A stretch of DNA of 64,000 nucleotides from an uncultured Clostridia bacterium (GCA_904420015.1 CAJFTS010000008.1:1-64000), one strand, 5' to 3'. Counted from the stretch's first letter, positions 7,753 through 17,937 are shown. Program-made: numbers and translations. The notes: generated by a model from the sequence alone, not told the origin.

Positions 7753-9006
7753 TTAGTCAAACCTCCGGGTGAACAGATCGCTTTTCTCCAACAGGCTTTC
7801 CACCGTGTCAAACCCCAGCCGATGGAGCAGTTCAATGACATAGGGGTTGTCGATGGGGGTGGGATAGGGCGCCTCGTCGCCATAGAGGTTGACGTGTTCC
7901 CGGCCCAGCTCCCGGTCGAGAATGGCCTTCGGCCCTCCCACGCAGCCGCCGACGCATCCCATCCCCTCCAGAAAGTTGGCTTTCGTCTTTCCCTCTTTGA
8001 GGTCGTTGAGCATGGCCCGGCAGGAGGGGACGCCGTTGGCCTGCTGGGCTTTTACCTGAATGGGACGATCCGGGTTCAGCCGCTTGACGGTTGCCTGCAC
8101 CGCTTCACTAACCCCGCCGGTTCGGGCATAGATCCGTCCGGCCCGGGAAGAGTGCTCCCGGTCGTCGTCGGGGAGATCTTCCGGATGGATGTCCGCGAAA
8201 TCAAAGATCTGCTGCACTTCCTCAAAGGTAAGCACGTAGTCCACCGCGTCCTTCACGTCGGCCTCCCTGGCCTCCGCCTTTTTCGCCATGCACGGGCCGA
8301 TGAAGATGACCTTCGCCTCCGGCTCCAGCTGTTTAATGGTGCGTCCGCAGGCCACCATAGGAGAGACGGCGCCCGGCACATGAGGGACGAGCTGGTGGTA
8401 GACTTTTCGGATCATGGCGATCCAGATCGGGCAGCAGCAGCTGGTCAGCTGATAATCCTCATCGGTCTGGATGTTCGCATCGAACTCCAGCGCCTCCTTG
8501 AGGGTGAGGATGTCCGCGAAGAGGGCGACCTCCACCATACCCGCAAAGCCCAGCTGCTTAAAGGCGGAACGGAGCTTGCCCGGAGTGACCTGTTCGGAAA
8601 ACTGACTGATAAAGGCCGGGGCGATGATGGCATAAACCGGCGCCTCCCCGCTGTTGACCATGGCCAACGCAGGGAGCACATCCTTGCTGGCGATCAGGTG
8701 CTTGGCCTTACATCGGTCGACGCAGGCCGCACAGCCCACGCAAAGGTCGGGCACCGGGGTGGCGTTTCCGTTTTCGTCCAGCTTCAGGGCGTCAAACAGA
8801 CATTTGCCCGCACAGTTGGCCTTCTCTTCATCCGAGCAGCTGCATTCCCCGATCCGCCAAACCGGCGCGTACTGGTCGGGGTGAAGCAGACAGTCCAGGG
8901 GGCGGGCGTCAAATTCACTTTTGCGGATTTTCTCCAATTCTTCCTTGGTTGCGTTGTGAACCGCAGCGTTCATCAGACGCAGATAAATTTCATCAAACGT
9001 CGGCAT
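7753..9006 (-). CDS. [FeFe]-hydrogenase-related iron-sulfur protein
   Basis: A 417-residue cytoplasmic protein. Cysteines 55, 57, 65 and 69 and the ferredoxin-like CVGCAACVDRC (89-99) should bind 4Fe-4S clusters. H-cluster-type motifs follow: TSCCCPIW (188-195), GPCMAKKAEAREAD, and near the C-terminus GMGCVGGCVGGPKAIL. These match the C-terminal catalytic domain of [FeFe] hydrogenases, closest in my judgement to the group B-like enzymes of Clostridia; the extra cysteine in the first motif is unusual. No maturase or electron-transfer partner is adjacent. ATG 9006 is chosen over upstream codons because AAAGGACGG precedes it. Proton reduction or a sensory role are both possible. Confidence 0.8.
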   Translation of the reverse strand: MPTFDEIYLRLMNAAVHNATKEELEKIRKSEFDARPLDCLLHPDQYAPVWRIGECSCSDEEKANCAGKCLFDALKLDENGNATPVPDLCVGCAACVDRCKAKHLIASKDVLPALAMVNSGEAPVYAIIAPAFISQFSEQVTPGKLRSAFKQLGFAGMVEVALFADILTLKEALEFDANIQTDEDYQLTSCCCPIWIAMIRKVYHQLVPHVPGAVSPMVACGRTIKQLEPEAKVIFIGPCMAKKAEAREADVKDAVDYVLTFEEVQQIFDFADIHPEDLPDDDREHSSRAGRIYARTGGVSEAVQATVKRLNPDRPIQVKAQQANGVPSCRAMLNDLKEGKTKANFLEGMGCVGGCVGGPKAILDRELGREHVNLYGDEAPYPTPIDNPYVIELLHRLGFDTVESLLEKSDLFTRRFD

Positions 9007-9199
9007 GGCAGACCGTCCTTTCCGAATTGCGGCATGGCGTGTCCCATGCCGCCGTCTCTTCCTTAGCATCACCAGATTTTCACTGTTTTATTTATCTTAA
9101 CAGGCCCTCAAAAAAAGTGCAAGGGATTTTCTTTTCTCTCATCAATAAAAACAACCGCAGGAACGCGGCGCCGCCGACACCTCCAAACGTTGCGGGGGA

Positions 9200-9228
9200 T
9201 TGGACATTTTTTTTGAATATGCTACAAT
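9200..9228 (+). promoter_or_regulatory. promoter of addBA
   Basis: TTGGAC (9200-9205), a 17-bp spacer and TACAAT (9223-9228) with an extended TGC immediately before the -10, 41 bp upstream of the addB start. Confidence 0.7.
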
Positions 9229-9269
9229 ATATAGAATACCAAAAGAAATGTGCACCGCGGAGGGACGAC

Positions 9270-12200
9270 ATGCTGACACTGATATTAGGCCGGGCCGGCA
9301 CCGGCAAAACCGGCTTTTTGCGGGATATGATTGCCAAGAAAGCCCGCGCAGGGGAGGAAAACCTTATTTTACTGGTGCCCGAGCAGGTCTCCTTTCAAAA
9401 CGAACGGGCGCTTTTGGGGCTGCTGGGTCCCGCCCTCGCCCGCAAGGTGGAGGTGCTGAGCTTTACCCGGCTTACCGACCGGGTCCAGCGGGAGGCGGGA
9501 GGCGGCGCCGGCCGCCGGCTGCAGGACAGCGGCCGGTGCATGCTGATGGCCGCCGCCCTCGAGCAGGTCAAGGATCAGATCTCCTTTTACCGGCGCAGCC
9601 GCAGCAATCCGGATTTCCTCAAGGCGGTGTTGACGCTGTCGGGCGAATGCAAGCAGTGCGCCGTCCGTCCGGCCGCCTTGGAGCGGACGGCACAGGAAAT
9701 GGAGGAGGGGTCTTTGAAGGAAAAGACCCGGGAGCTGTCTTTGATTCTGGGAAGCTATGAGGCGCTGGTGGCCGCTTCCTTTCTCGATCCGCTCGACGAC
9801 CTGACCCGGCTCTCCTCTCTGCTGCTCGATTATCCCTTCTTTGCGGATAAGCAGGTCTTTCTCGACGGCTTTACCGGCTTTACCGGACAGGAGTGGGACA
9901 ACCTCAAGCATATCCTCGCCCAGGCGGCCCAGGTATATGCGGCCTTGTGCACCGATTCGCTCGAACAGACGGAGGGCACCGGGCTTTTCGCGCCGGTGGC
10001 GGAAACCGGCCGCCGTTTGATCCGGCTGGCCAAGGAGCAGGGGAGCCGGGTGGCGGCCCCGGTAACCCTTCATACCCCCTATCGCTATCAGAACGGGGCC
10101 TTGGCCAAGGTGGAGCGGGAGCTGTTTCGGTTTTTGCCTGGGGAGGAGGCGGAGGAGGACGCCCTTTTCCTCTTTGAAGCGGCCGGCCCCCAGGAAGAGG
10201 CTCAGTTTGTGGCCCGCACCGCCCGGTATCTCGCCCGCACGAAGGGGCTGCGATACCGGGAAATGGCGGTCGTCGCCCGTTCTAGCCAGCCCTATGAAGA
10301 GGCGCTGGAGACGGCCTTTGCACAGAATGAAGTCCCTTTGTTCCTGGACCGACGGGAGGGGATCGACGCAAAGCCGCTGACCGCCGCGGTTTTATCGGCG
10401 CTGGAGGCGGTGTGCGGCAATTTTGACGCCGACGCCCTGCTGCGCTATGCAAAGACGGGGTTTGCCGGCCTTTCCCTCGACGAGATTTCCCAGCTGGAGA
10501 ATTACGTGCTTTTGTGGAGCCTCAACCATCGCCGCTGGCTGTCCGAATGGCAGGCCAACCCGCTCGGCTTTACCGAACAGTTTGACGAAAAGGCAAAGCA
10601 GGCCCTTGCCGGGATCAATGGGGCCCGTGCCAGGCTGGTGGAGCCTCTTCTCCGTTTGGAGGAAAAGACGGCGGATACGGACGGGGAGGGGATGGCCAGA
10701 GCGGTATACGAGCTTTTGCAGGAAACGGGGGCGGCCTTCCAGCTGAAAAGTCTGGTGACCGCCCTGCGGGGGGAAGGAAGAAACCAGCTGGCCGAGGAGC
10801 AGGCGGCCCTGTGGGAGCTGCTGATGTCGATTTTGGATCAGGCGGCGCTGACCCTCAAGGGAACCCGCCTTTCGCTGCGGCGGTTTTTGGATACTCTGCG
10901 CCTGGTTTTCTCCACCTGCGATCTCGGACGGATCCCCCAGGGGCTCGACGAGGTCTCCTTCGGCGCCGCCGACCGGGTTCGGCCGAATGAGCCGAAGGTA
11001 ACCTTTCTCGTCGGTGCAAACGACGGGGAGTTTCCGCAAAGCCATGCCTCCGGCGGCCTTCTTACCGACTTTGACCGCAGCCGTTTGATCGCCATGGGGC
11101 TGCCCTTGTCCCAGTCGATTGAGCAGCAGGCCCAGGAGGAACGGTTCCTCGCCTACACGGCGATGACCAGCCCCTCCCAGATGCTGGTCGTCAGCTACAA
11201 ACGGCAGAACGCCGTCGGGGACGCCCTGCTCCCCTCCGCCCTGGTGGGGGAGCTGCGGCGGATGTTCCCGACCCTCTCCCCCCAGGTGGAAGAGCTCTCG
11301 CCGTTTCTTGCCCAGGCGGAAAAGCCCGCCTTTGAGCTGACCGCCCTTACCTGGCGGGAACCCACCGTGCTTTCCGCCTCTCTCAAGGCCCTCTTTGAAA
11401 AGCGGGCGGGATACCGGCAGCGGCTGCTTGCGCTGGAGCGGGCCGCTGCCCGCCGCCCCTTTGCCTTTGCCGACCAGGAAAAAGCCGCCCGGCTGTTCGG
11501 GGAACGGATGACCCTGTCGGCCACCAAGATCGAACGATACCATCTGTGCCGGTTCGCCTATTTCTGCCGGTACGGGCTGCATGCCAAGCCGCGGGGAAAG
11601 GCCGAATTCAATGCGCTGGAGTACGGCACCGCCATCCATTTCCTATTGGAACGGCTGCTGCGGGTCCATCCGCCCCAGGAACTGGCCGGGGGATCGGCAA
11701 ACTCCCTGCAGGGAGAGATCGACGAGCTGCTGGAGGAGTACGTAACCACCCGTCTGGGCGGCTGGTCGGATAAAACCCCCCGCTTTCGATACCTGTTTTC
11801 CCGCCTTGCAGGAACCGCCCGCATCCTGGTGCAGCATCTGGCGGAGGAGCTTTTACAGAGCGCATTTGTCCCTGCGGACTTTGAGCTGACCATCGGACGG
11901 GAGGGGGATCTCGCCCCGATGACGCTGTGCCTGCCCGGCGGCGGGGAGGTGCAGGTGGAAGGAAAGATTGACCGGCTCGACGTGATGCGAAAGGGGGAGA
12001 AAAGCTATGTACGGGTGGTGGACTACAAAACCGGGACTAAGGTGTTCGAACTTTCCGACGTGCTTTTCGGCCTGAATATGCAGATGCTTCTCTACCTAAT
12101 TACCGTATGGAAAAATGGAAGGGAACGGTATGGGGACGTGGTCCCGGCCGGGATTTTGTATATGCCCTCCCAAGCCGGGCCGGTGGACGCCGACCGGCAT

Positions 12201-12605
12201 GCCGATCCGGCGGCGGTGCAAAAGGAGAAGGGCAAGCAGTTTAAAATGAACGGCCTTCTGCTCGACGACAAGCAGGTGATTTTAGGGATGGAGCCGGACG
12301 CGGCCGGGGTGTTCATCCCCGCCAAACTGACCAAAAGCGGGGAGCTGGACAGCCGTTCCTCGGTGGCGACTTTGTCTCAGTTCGGGCGGCTGGCCGCCCG
12401 CATGGAGGAGCTGCTCACCCGCATGGCCCAAACCCTGCGGGAGGGGGACATTGCCGCCGTGCCTGCCGCCGGGCAGTACGACGGATGCGCCTGGTGCGAC
12501 TATCGGGCGGTATGCGGCCATGAGCGGGGCGACCCGGTGCGCCGGGTGGAAAAGATGGAGCGGGAGATTGTTTTGCAATCGCTTGCGAAGGAGGAAGAGA
12601 CATGA
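9270..12605 (+). CDS. addB: ATP-dependent helicase/nuclease subunit B (AddB)
   Basis: A 1111-residue AddB, usual length for the family. The Walker A motif GRAGTGKT is at residues 7-14. The C-terminal RecB-type nuclease domain has VVDYKTGTKVFEL. Four cysteines that should hold a 4Fe-4S cluster are split between YHLCRFAYFCRYG (about residue 760) and GCAWCDYRAVCGHE near the C-terminus, as in characterised AddB proteins. With AddA it resects double-strand breaks to load RecA. ATG 9270 has GGAGGGACG upstream. Its stop overlaps addA by 4 bp (ATGA), indicating translational coupling. Confidence 0.93.
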   Translation: MLTLILGRAGTGKTGFLRDMIAKKARAGEENLILLVPEQVSFQNERALLGLLGPALARKVEVLSFTRLTDRVQREAGGGAGRRLQDSGRCMLMAAALEQVKDQISFYRRSRSNPDFLKAVLTLSGECKQCAVRPAALERTAQEMEEGSLKEKTRELSLILGSYEALVAASFLDPLDDLTRLSSLLLDYPFFADKQVFLDGFTGFTGQEWDNLKHILAQAAQVYAALCTDSLEQTEGTGLFAPVAETGRRLIRLAKEQGSRVAAPVTLHTPYRYQNGALAKVERELFRFLPGEEAEEDALFLFEAAGPQEEAQFVARTARYLARTKGLRYREMAVVARSSQPYEEALETAFAQNEVPLFLDRREGIDAKPLTAAVLSALEAVCGNFDADALLRYAKTGFAGLSLDEISQLENYVLLWSLNHRRWLSEWQANPLGFTEQFDEKAKQALAGINGARARLVEPLLRLEEKTADTDGEGMARAVYELLQETGAAFQLKSLVTALRGEGRNQLAEEQAALWELLMSILDQAALTLKGTRLSLRRFLDTLRLVFSTCDLGRIPQGLDEVSFGAADRVRPNEPKVTFLVGANDGEFPQSHASGGLLTDFDRSRLIAMGLPLSQSIEQQAQEERFLAYTAMTSPSQMLVVSYKRQNAVGDALLPSALVGELRRMFPTLSPQVEELSPFLAQAEKPAFELTALTWREPTVLSASLKALFEKRAGYRQRLLALERAAARRPFAFADQEKAARLFGERMTLSATKIERYHLCRFAYFCRYGLHAKPRGKAEFNALEYGTAIHFLLERLLRVHPPQELAGGSANSLQGEIDELLEEYVTTRLGGWSDKTPRFRYLFSRLAGTARILVQHLAEELLQSAFVPADFELTIGREGDLAPMTLCLPGGGEVQVEGKIDRLDVMRKGEKSYVRVVDYKTGTKVFELSDVLFGLNMQMLLYLITVWKNGRERYGDVVPAGILYMPSQAGPVDADRHADPAAVQKEKGKQFKMNGLLLDDKQVILGMEPDAAGVFIPAKLTKSGELDSRSSVATLSQFGRLAARMEELLTRMAQTLREGDIAAVPAAGQYDGCAWCDYRAVCGHERGDPVRRVEKMEREIVLQSLAKEEET

Positions 12606-15600
12606 GCACACCGCGCAAATGGACCCCGGAGCAGGAGCTTGCCATAAAAGCAAGAGAGGGAACCCTCCTGGTATCGGCGGCGGCCGGTTCGGGCAAGACG
12701 GCGGTCCTCGTCCAGCGGGTCATCGAACGCATTACCGATCCCGCCCGCCTCTGCGACGTAGACCGCCTGCTCATCGTCACCTTTACCCGGGCGGCGGCGG
12801 CGGAGATGCGCGAGCGCATCGGCGCGCGGCTGGCGGAGCTGCTGCTGCAAAACCCTGCCGACGCCTATCTCCAGCGCCAGCAACTGCTGCTCAGCCAGGC
12901 CCACATCAGCACCATCCACAGCTTTTGCGCGGACCTGGCACGGGAGAATTTCCACCGTCTCGGCCTATCTCCCGACTTTCAGATTGCCGAGGAAAGCGAG
13001 GTTGCGCTCCTCTCCGACCAGGCGATGGACGAAGTGCTGGAGGAGCGGTATGGGGAAGGGGACGCGGGCTTTTTGCAGCTGGTGGAGCTACTAAGCCCCA
13101 AGCGGGACGACCGGCTGCTGTGCGATATGGTGCGGCGGCTCTACGATTTTGTCCGTTCCCATCCCTTCCCCGACCGCTGGATGGAAGAAAAGCTGGCCCT
13201 CTACCGCCCGCATGGCCCGTTGGGAGAGACTCCCTGGGGAGAAACGGTGACCGCCTACGCAAAAAGCGCCCTTTTCCACGGGGAAGGGCGGCTCTCCTAC
13301 GGCCTTTCCCTGATGAAGGAGGAAGAGGAAAGCGAAGCGCTTTACGCTCCCGTCTTTTCCAAAGCCCTGGAAGATCTGTCCGCGATCCGCTCCCTGCTGG
13401 CGGAACGGGATTTTGACCGGATCGGGGCCGCTCTGCGCGGCTTCTCCTTCGCCCGCCGCAAGCCGGTGAAAAAGGGGACGGTGCTTTGCCTGGCTCCCCG
13501 GCTCGACGGGCTGAAAAAGGAGGTACAGGAGATTCTAAAACGGCTTTCGGCCCTCTTTGGCGCCAGCGAGGCGGAATGCCGGGAGGACCTGAACGCCCTC
13601 TATCCCTTGGTGGCCGCCTTGTTTGACACCGTGCGCGCCTATTCCAAGCGTCTGGACGAAAAGAAAGCGCAGAAAAGCATGGTGGATTTCGGGGATTTGG
13701 AGCATCTTGCCATCCGCCTGTTGGTCAGGGAGGAGGGGGACGGCTTTGCCTGTACGAAGGAGGCCAAGGAGCTGGCCGCCCGGTTTGAAGAGGTGCTGGT
13801 GGACGAATACCAAGATACCAACGAGGCGCAGGATTTGATTTTCCGGGCGATTTCCCAGGAGGAAAAAAACCTCTTCTTTGTAGGGGACGTCAAGCAGAGC
13901 ATATACCGGTTCCGCCAGGCCATGCCGGAGCTTTTCCTTCGCCGGCGCAATTCCCTGCCCGTTTATCAGGACGGCAATTACCCCGCAAAGATCACCTTGG
14001 GCCGCAATTTCCGCAGCCGCAAGGGGGTGACCGACGCGGTCAACTTTGTCTTTCGCCAGCTGATGAGCGAGGAGCTTGGAGAGATGGAATACGACGAGGG
14101 AGAAGAGCTTCGCAGCGGCGCCGCCTACCCGGAAAGTACGGAGCCGGACGCCGAGCTGCTCCTTCTTGATCTGTCCGATCTCTCCGAAGAGGACGACCGG
14201 GACGGGGCCCAGGCAAGGGCGGTCGGCCGCCGGATCCGGGAGCTGATGGAGGCGGGCGCGGCGGTGTTCGAGCATGGGCGTCTGCGGCCTATGCGCTACC
14301 GGGATATCTGCATCCTGTTGCGCAGCAAGGAAGGGAGGGGGGTCAAGTATATGCAGGAACTGGCCCTTTTGGGGATTCCGGCCTATACCGACGTGACCGG
14401 CGGCTTTTTCTCGACGGTGGAAATCTCCTGCATTCTTTCCCTGCTGCGGGTTTTGGACAACCCCGTGCAGGACGTCCCCCTTCTGGCGGTGATGCTGTCC
14501 CCACTTTTCGGCTTTACCCCCGATGCGCTTTCTCAGATCCGTATGTCCTCCCCCGGCGGGACCCTTTACCACGCGGTGGTTTCCCAAGCGAAGGAGGATG
14601 AGAAATGCCGGTCGTTCTTAGACGAGCTGGCCCGGATGCGGCTGTCGGCGGCGGTGCTGCCGGCGGCGCGGCTGCTTGAGGAAATCTACGAGCAGACCGG
14701 CTATACCGCCATGGTGCAGGCCATGCCCGGCGGCTCCCAGCGCAAGGCAAACCTGCTTTTGCTCATGGAGTACGCCAAAAAATACGAAGGGGCGGGGCAT
14801 GGGGGCCTTGCCGGGTTCCTTCGGTTTATCGACCGGCTTGAGCAGAGAAAGGACGATTTCGCCCCTGCCGCCACCCTGTCGGAGACGGCGGACGTGGTGC
14901 GGATCATGAGCATCCACAGCTCAAAGGGGCTGGAGTTCCCGGTCTGCATCGTCGCAGGGCTGGGCGGGCAGTTTAACAAAAGCGACGTGCGCGCTCCCGC
15001 CCTGCTCCATCCCCGGTTCGGCGTTGGGCTCAAACGGCTCGACGGGCTGGGGCGGCAGTATTCCACCCTTCCCAGGGAGGCGGTTGCTCTGGAATTGGAA
15101 CGGGCCGCTCTGTCGGAAGAGATGCGGGTGCTCTATGTGGCGATGACGCGGGCAAAGGAGCGGCTGATTTTGGTTGCCGGCCTGAAGGACCCGGAAGGGG
15201 TGCTGCAAGGGGTGGCCGGCAACCTCACCGGAAGCGGAAGGCTGGCGCCCTTTTTCCTGCGCCGGGCCAAGGGGTACTATGAATGGCTCCTGGCCTGCGC
15301 CCTGCGCCATCCGGATGGGGAGGTTCTGCGCCGGGCGGCGGGATGCGGGAACCTGGAGGTTTTACCCGCGTCGGCGTCCTGGGCCTTCTCGATTGTGGCC
15401 CCTCCCCCCATGTCCGGCGGGGAGGAGGCGGCATCCCGTCCCGATCCGCCGCCGCCCGACCCGGCGATGATCCGCCGTATGGAGGAACAGATCGACTGGG
15501 TCTATCCCTATCGGGAGGTTCACCGGATCCCGGCTAAGGTGGCCGCGTCGGAGCTGGCAAAGACGCAACAGGCGGAGGAATTCGTGGCGGCGTCCCGTCC

Positions 15601-16147
15601 CGCCTTTTTAAGCGGCGGCGGCCTGACTCCCACGGAGAAGGGCATTGCGCTGCACAGCTTCATGCAGTTTGCCGACTTTACCCGGGCGGCCGCCCATCCC
15701 CAGGAGGAACGGGACCGGCTTTTGCAGCAGGGCTTTCTGACCCGGGAGCAGGCCGCGTCCATCCGTATGGAAAAGGTGGGCCGTTTCTTTGAAAGCGGGC
15801 TTTACCGCCGGATTGCGCAGGCGAAAAAGGTATACCGGGAAATCCGCTTCAACGTGGGAATCCCGGCGGAGCAGTTTGCCGAGGCGGGCAGTGATGTCAA
15901 AGGGGAGCTGGTGGTGCTGCAGGGGGTGGCGGACCTGGTGTTTGAGGAAGAGGACGGGCTGGTGGTGGTCGATTATAAAACCGACGCCGCCCGGGACGGG
16001 GAAAGCCTCCTTAGCCGCTATCAAAACCAGCTTGCGCTTTACGCCTATGCCATGGGCGAGGTTTTCCATCAGCCGGTGGCGGAGTGCATTCTCTATGCCT
16101 TTTCCCTCGATCAGGCGTTTTCCTTGAAGAAAGAGGGGCGTCGATAG
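12602..16147 (+). CDS. addA: ATP-dependent helicase/nuclease subunit A (AddA)
   Basis: An 1181-residue UvrD-like superfamily 1 helicase fused to a RecB-type nuclease. The Walker A motif AAAGSGKT is at residues 26-33, then FTRAAAAEMRERI (motif Ia), VDEYQDTN (motif II, Walker B), GDVKQSIYRFRQA (motif III), MSIHSSKGLEFP (motif V) and YVAMTRAKERL (motif VI). The nuclease active site is VVVDYKTDAARDG near the C-terminus. It is the motor and one of two nucleases of AddAB, the Gram-positive RecBCD counterpart for double-strand-break repair. It starts inside the addB stop codon. Confidence 0.95.
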   Translation: MSTPRKWTPEQELAIKAREGTLLVSAAAGSGKTAVLVQRVIERITDPARLCDVDRLLIVTFTRAAAAEMRERIGARLAELLLQNPADAYLQRQQLLLSQAHISTIHSFCADLARENFHRLGLSPDFQIAEESEVALLSDQAMDEVLEERYGEGDAGFLQLVELLSPKRDDRLLCDMVRRLYDFVRSHPFPDRWMEEKLALYRPHGPLGETPWGETVTAYAKSALFHGEGRLSYGLSLMKEEEESEALYAPVFSKALEDLSAIRSLLAERDFDRIGAALRGFSFARRKPVKKGTVLCLAPRLDGLKKEVQEILKRLSALFGASEAECREDLNALYPLVAALFDTVRAYSKRLDEKKAQKSMVDFGDLEHLAIRLLVREEGDGFACTKEAKELAARFEEVLVDEYQDTNEAQDLIFRAISQEEKNLFFVGDVKQSIYRFRQAMPELFLRRRNSLPVYQDGNYPAKITLGRNFRSRKGVTDAVNFVFRQLMSEELGEMEYDEGEELRSGAAYPESTEPDAELLLLDLSDLSEEDDRDGAQARAVGRRIRELMEAGAAVFEHGRLRPMRYRDICILLRSKEGRGVKYMQELALLGIPAYTDVTGGFFSTVEISCILSLLRVLDNPVQDVPLLAVMLSPLFGFTPDALSQIRMSSPGGTLYHAVVSQAKEDEKCRSFLDELARMRLSAAVLPAARLLEEIYEQTGYTAMVQAMPGGSQRKANLLLLMEYAKKYEGAGHGGLAGFLRFIDRLEQRKDDFAPAATLSETADVVRIMSIHSSKGLEFPVCIVAGLGGQFNKSDVRAPALLHPRFGVGLKRLDGLGRQYSTLPREAVALELERAALSEEMRVLYVAMTRAKERLILVAGLKDPEGVLQGVAGNLTGSGRLAPFFLRRAKGYYEWLLACALRHPDGEVLRRAAGCGNLEVLPASASWAFSIVAPPPMSGGEEAASRPDPPPPDPAMIRRMEEQIDWVYPYREVHRIPAKVAASELAKTQQAEEFVAASRPAFLSGGGLTPTEKGIALHSFMQFADFTRAAAHPQEERDRLLQQGFLTREQAASIRMEKVGRFFESGLYRRIAQAKKVYREIRFNVGIPAEQFAEAGSDVKGELVVLQGVADLVFEEEDGLVVVDYKTDAARDGESLLSRYQNQLALYAYAMGEVFHQPVAECILYAFSLDQAFSLKKEGRR

Positions 16148-16182
16148 TGGCGCGCGGCAAAAAGAATCCAAACCGGTAAATA

Positions 16183-16210
16183 TTGCAATTTATTCGGAGT
16201 ATGCTATACT
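16183..16210 (+). promoter_or_regulatory. promoter of the CPBP gene
   Basis: TTGCAA (16183-16188), a 16-bp spacer and TATACT (16205-16210) lie about 80 bp upstream of the CPBP protease start. Confidence 0.65.
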
Positions 16211-16288
16211 TAAACATAATCATAAGGAAATGGTAGCGCCAAGGCCGAAGTGAGAGCCTGCGTCCTTGGCGGGAATAGGAGTGTCAGC

Positions 16289-17320
16289 ATGAATCCATAT
16301 GCAAAGCAGGGGCCGACCTACGGGGCGCCCGGTCAGCTGTATTACCCGGCGCCGGACAATTCTCTCTGGGCCGTTTCGGAGAAAAAGAACCTGTGGCACA
16401 TGGGAAACGGCGTTGGATTGGCCATCCTCGGTATGTTGGCGGTGTCCGCCCTCATAGGGCTGGGTCTGGGATTCTTTGGCGCTATGTTCGGGTTTTATGA
16501 CCGCAGCGGCCGGTTTGTCGGCCCTGATCTTGCCGAGCAGCTGGTGACCCTAATCAGCTATATTCCCATGCTGGTCGTCCCCTTCGTCATTTACGCCAAG
16601 GCGAAAAAAATCCGCCTTTCCGACGTGGCGGTTCTTTCCCGGCCGAAAAAGGGCCTGATGGCGTCCGGCCTATTCGTGGGCTTGGGCTGCTGTGTCTTGG
16701 GAAATATATTGGTAATGCTGTTGTCCCTGGTTATGTCCATGCTCGGCATCACCATTCTGTCGCCGGAAATGGCGGTCCCTACTACGCTGGGCGGGCAGGC
16801 GGTCTATCTGCTGGCGGTGGGAATTCTTCCGGCCTTTATTGAGGAGTTTGTGTTCCGCGGCATCGTCATGCAGCCGCTGCGGCGCTACGGGGATGGATTT
16901 GCCGTCGTCATGTCCGCAATTGTGTTCGGTTTGGTGCACGGCAATTTGGTGCAAATCCCCTTTGCCATGGTGGTGGGGCTGATTATCGGCTTTTTCGTGG
17001 TGCGGTCCAATTCCCTGTGGGTGGGAATCGTCATTCATATGGTCAACAATACCGTGAGCGTGGTGCTGACTCTGCTGCTGACCCAAACCAGCGAGGCGAT
17101 GGGAAATCTCGTCGTGCTGGCCTATTATGGAGTGCTGGTTTTGCTTGCCATCGTCTTTTTGGCGGTGCTCATCGACCGGCAGCGCTGGGTTTTCCGCAAA
17201 AACCCGGTTCCTTCCTCCCTGTCTCTGGGCAGGCGTATCTGTGCCTTTCTGCTCAACCCCGGCATGATTCTCGCCTTCCTGGCCATGGTCTATATGACCA
17301 GCTTTTATGTTGCATTCTGA
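16289..17320 (+). CDS. CPBP-family intramembrane metalloprotease
   Basis: A 343-residue membrane protein with about eight hydrophobic segments. The Abi/CPBP (Rce1-like) active-site motifs are all present: EEFVFRG starting near residue 185, FGLVHGN and HMVNNTV. The soluble N-terminus (about 35 residues) is Pro/Tyr-rich. Family members cleave membrane-bound substrates or act in bacteriocin immunity and stress signalling; the substrate here is unknown. ATG 16289 has TAGGAG upstream; an upstream GTG would add 13 residues. The 3' end overlaps tadA by 14 bp. Confidence 0.87.
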   Translation: MNPYAKQGPTYGAPGQLYYPAPDNSLWAVSEKKNLWHMGNGVGLAILGMLAVSALIGLGLGFFGAMFGFYDRSGRFVGPDLAEQLVTLISYIPMLVVPFVIYAKAKKIRLSDVAVLSRPKKGLMASGLFVGLGCCVLGNILVMLLSLVMSMLGITILSPEMAVPTTLGGQAVYLLAVGILPAFIEEFVFRGIVMQPLRRYGDGFAVVMSAIVFGLVHGNLVQIPFAMVVGLIIGFFVVRSNSLWVGIVIHMVNNTVSVVLTLLLTQTSEAMGNLVVLAYYGVLVLLAIVFLAVLIDRQRWVFRKNPVPSSLSLGRRICAFLLNPGMILAFLAMVYMTSFYVAF

Positions 17321-17819
17321 GGCGGAAAGAGAGCGGGACCGCCGTTTTATGGAGGAGGCCCTGCGGCAGGCGGCCTTGGCGGCGCAGGAGGGAGAGGTGC
17401 CGGTAGGCGCGGTGGTCACCAGAGGGGACGAGCTCATCGCCGTAGGACGGAACCGGCGGGAGAGCGGAAAATCCGCGTTGGCCCATGCGGAGCTTCAGGC
17501 CATTGAGAGCGCCTGCCGCAGGCTGGGCGGCTGGCGGCTTTGGGAGTGTACCCTGTATGTGACGCTGGAGCCCTGTCCAATGTGTGCGGGCGCCATCATC
17601 AACGCCCGTATTCAGCGCCTTGTATACGGGGCGAAGGATGAAAAGGCCGGCTCCGCCGGGTCGGTGGTGGACCTGTTTGCGTTGCCTTATAACCACCGTC
17701 CGCAGATTACGTCGGGCGTGATGGAGGAAGAATGCGCCGGGATACTGCGAGTGTTTTTTGCGCGGTTGCGGGAGAAACGGAAAAATCAGCCGAAGCGATG
17801 GAAAAAGCCGCAGGCGTAA
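17307..17819 (+). CDS. tadA: tRNA-specific adenosine deaminase TadA
   Basis: A 170-residue deaminase that converts A34 to inosine in tRNA-Arg(ACG). The zinc and catalytic residues are plain: HAE (His60, Glu62) and PCPMC (Cys90, Cys93). A lysine- and arginine-rich tail follows. It overlaps the end of the CPBP gene by 14 bp with no clear Shine-Dalgarno sequence, so coupled translation is likely; an in-frame ATG at 17349 is an alternative start but would cut the first helix. Confidence 0.92.
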   Translation: MLHSEAERERDRRFMEEALRQAALAAQEGEVPVGAVVTRGDELIAVGRNRRESGKSALAHAELQAIESACRRLGGWRLWECTLYVTLEPCPMCAGAIINARIQRLVYGAKDEKAGSAGSVVDLFALPYNHRPQITSGVMEEECAGILRVFFARLREKRKNQPKRWKKPQA

Positions 17820-17833
17820 GCCTGCGGCTTTTT
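17802..17833. terminator. terminator after tadA
   Basis: AAAAAGCCGCAGGC (17802-17815) pairs perfectly with GCCTGCGGCTTTTT (17820-17833); the tadA stop codon is in the loop. Confidence 0.85.
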
Positions 17834-17937
17834 CGGTGATACCGTAAGCTGGGAGAGGCACACAAGGGCCGCCCGATGTTCCCCTTTTTTAAAGGGGAAA
17901 TGAACCGGAAAAGAAAGCTGTTTGCCGCAGGGCCGCC

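Noticed and set aside
10392-11639. 415-codon minus-strand ORF inside addB
   Set aside because: The plus-strand frame carries unmistakable AddB motifs across the whole region; the antisense frame has none.
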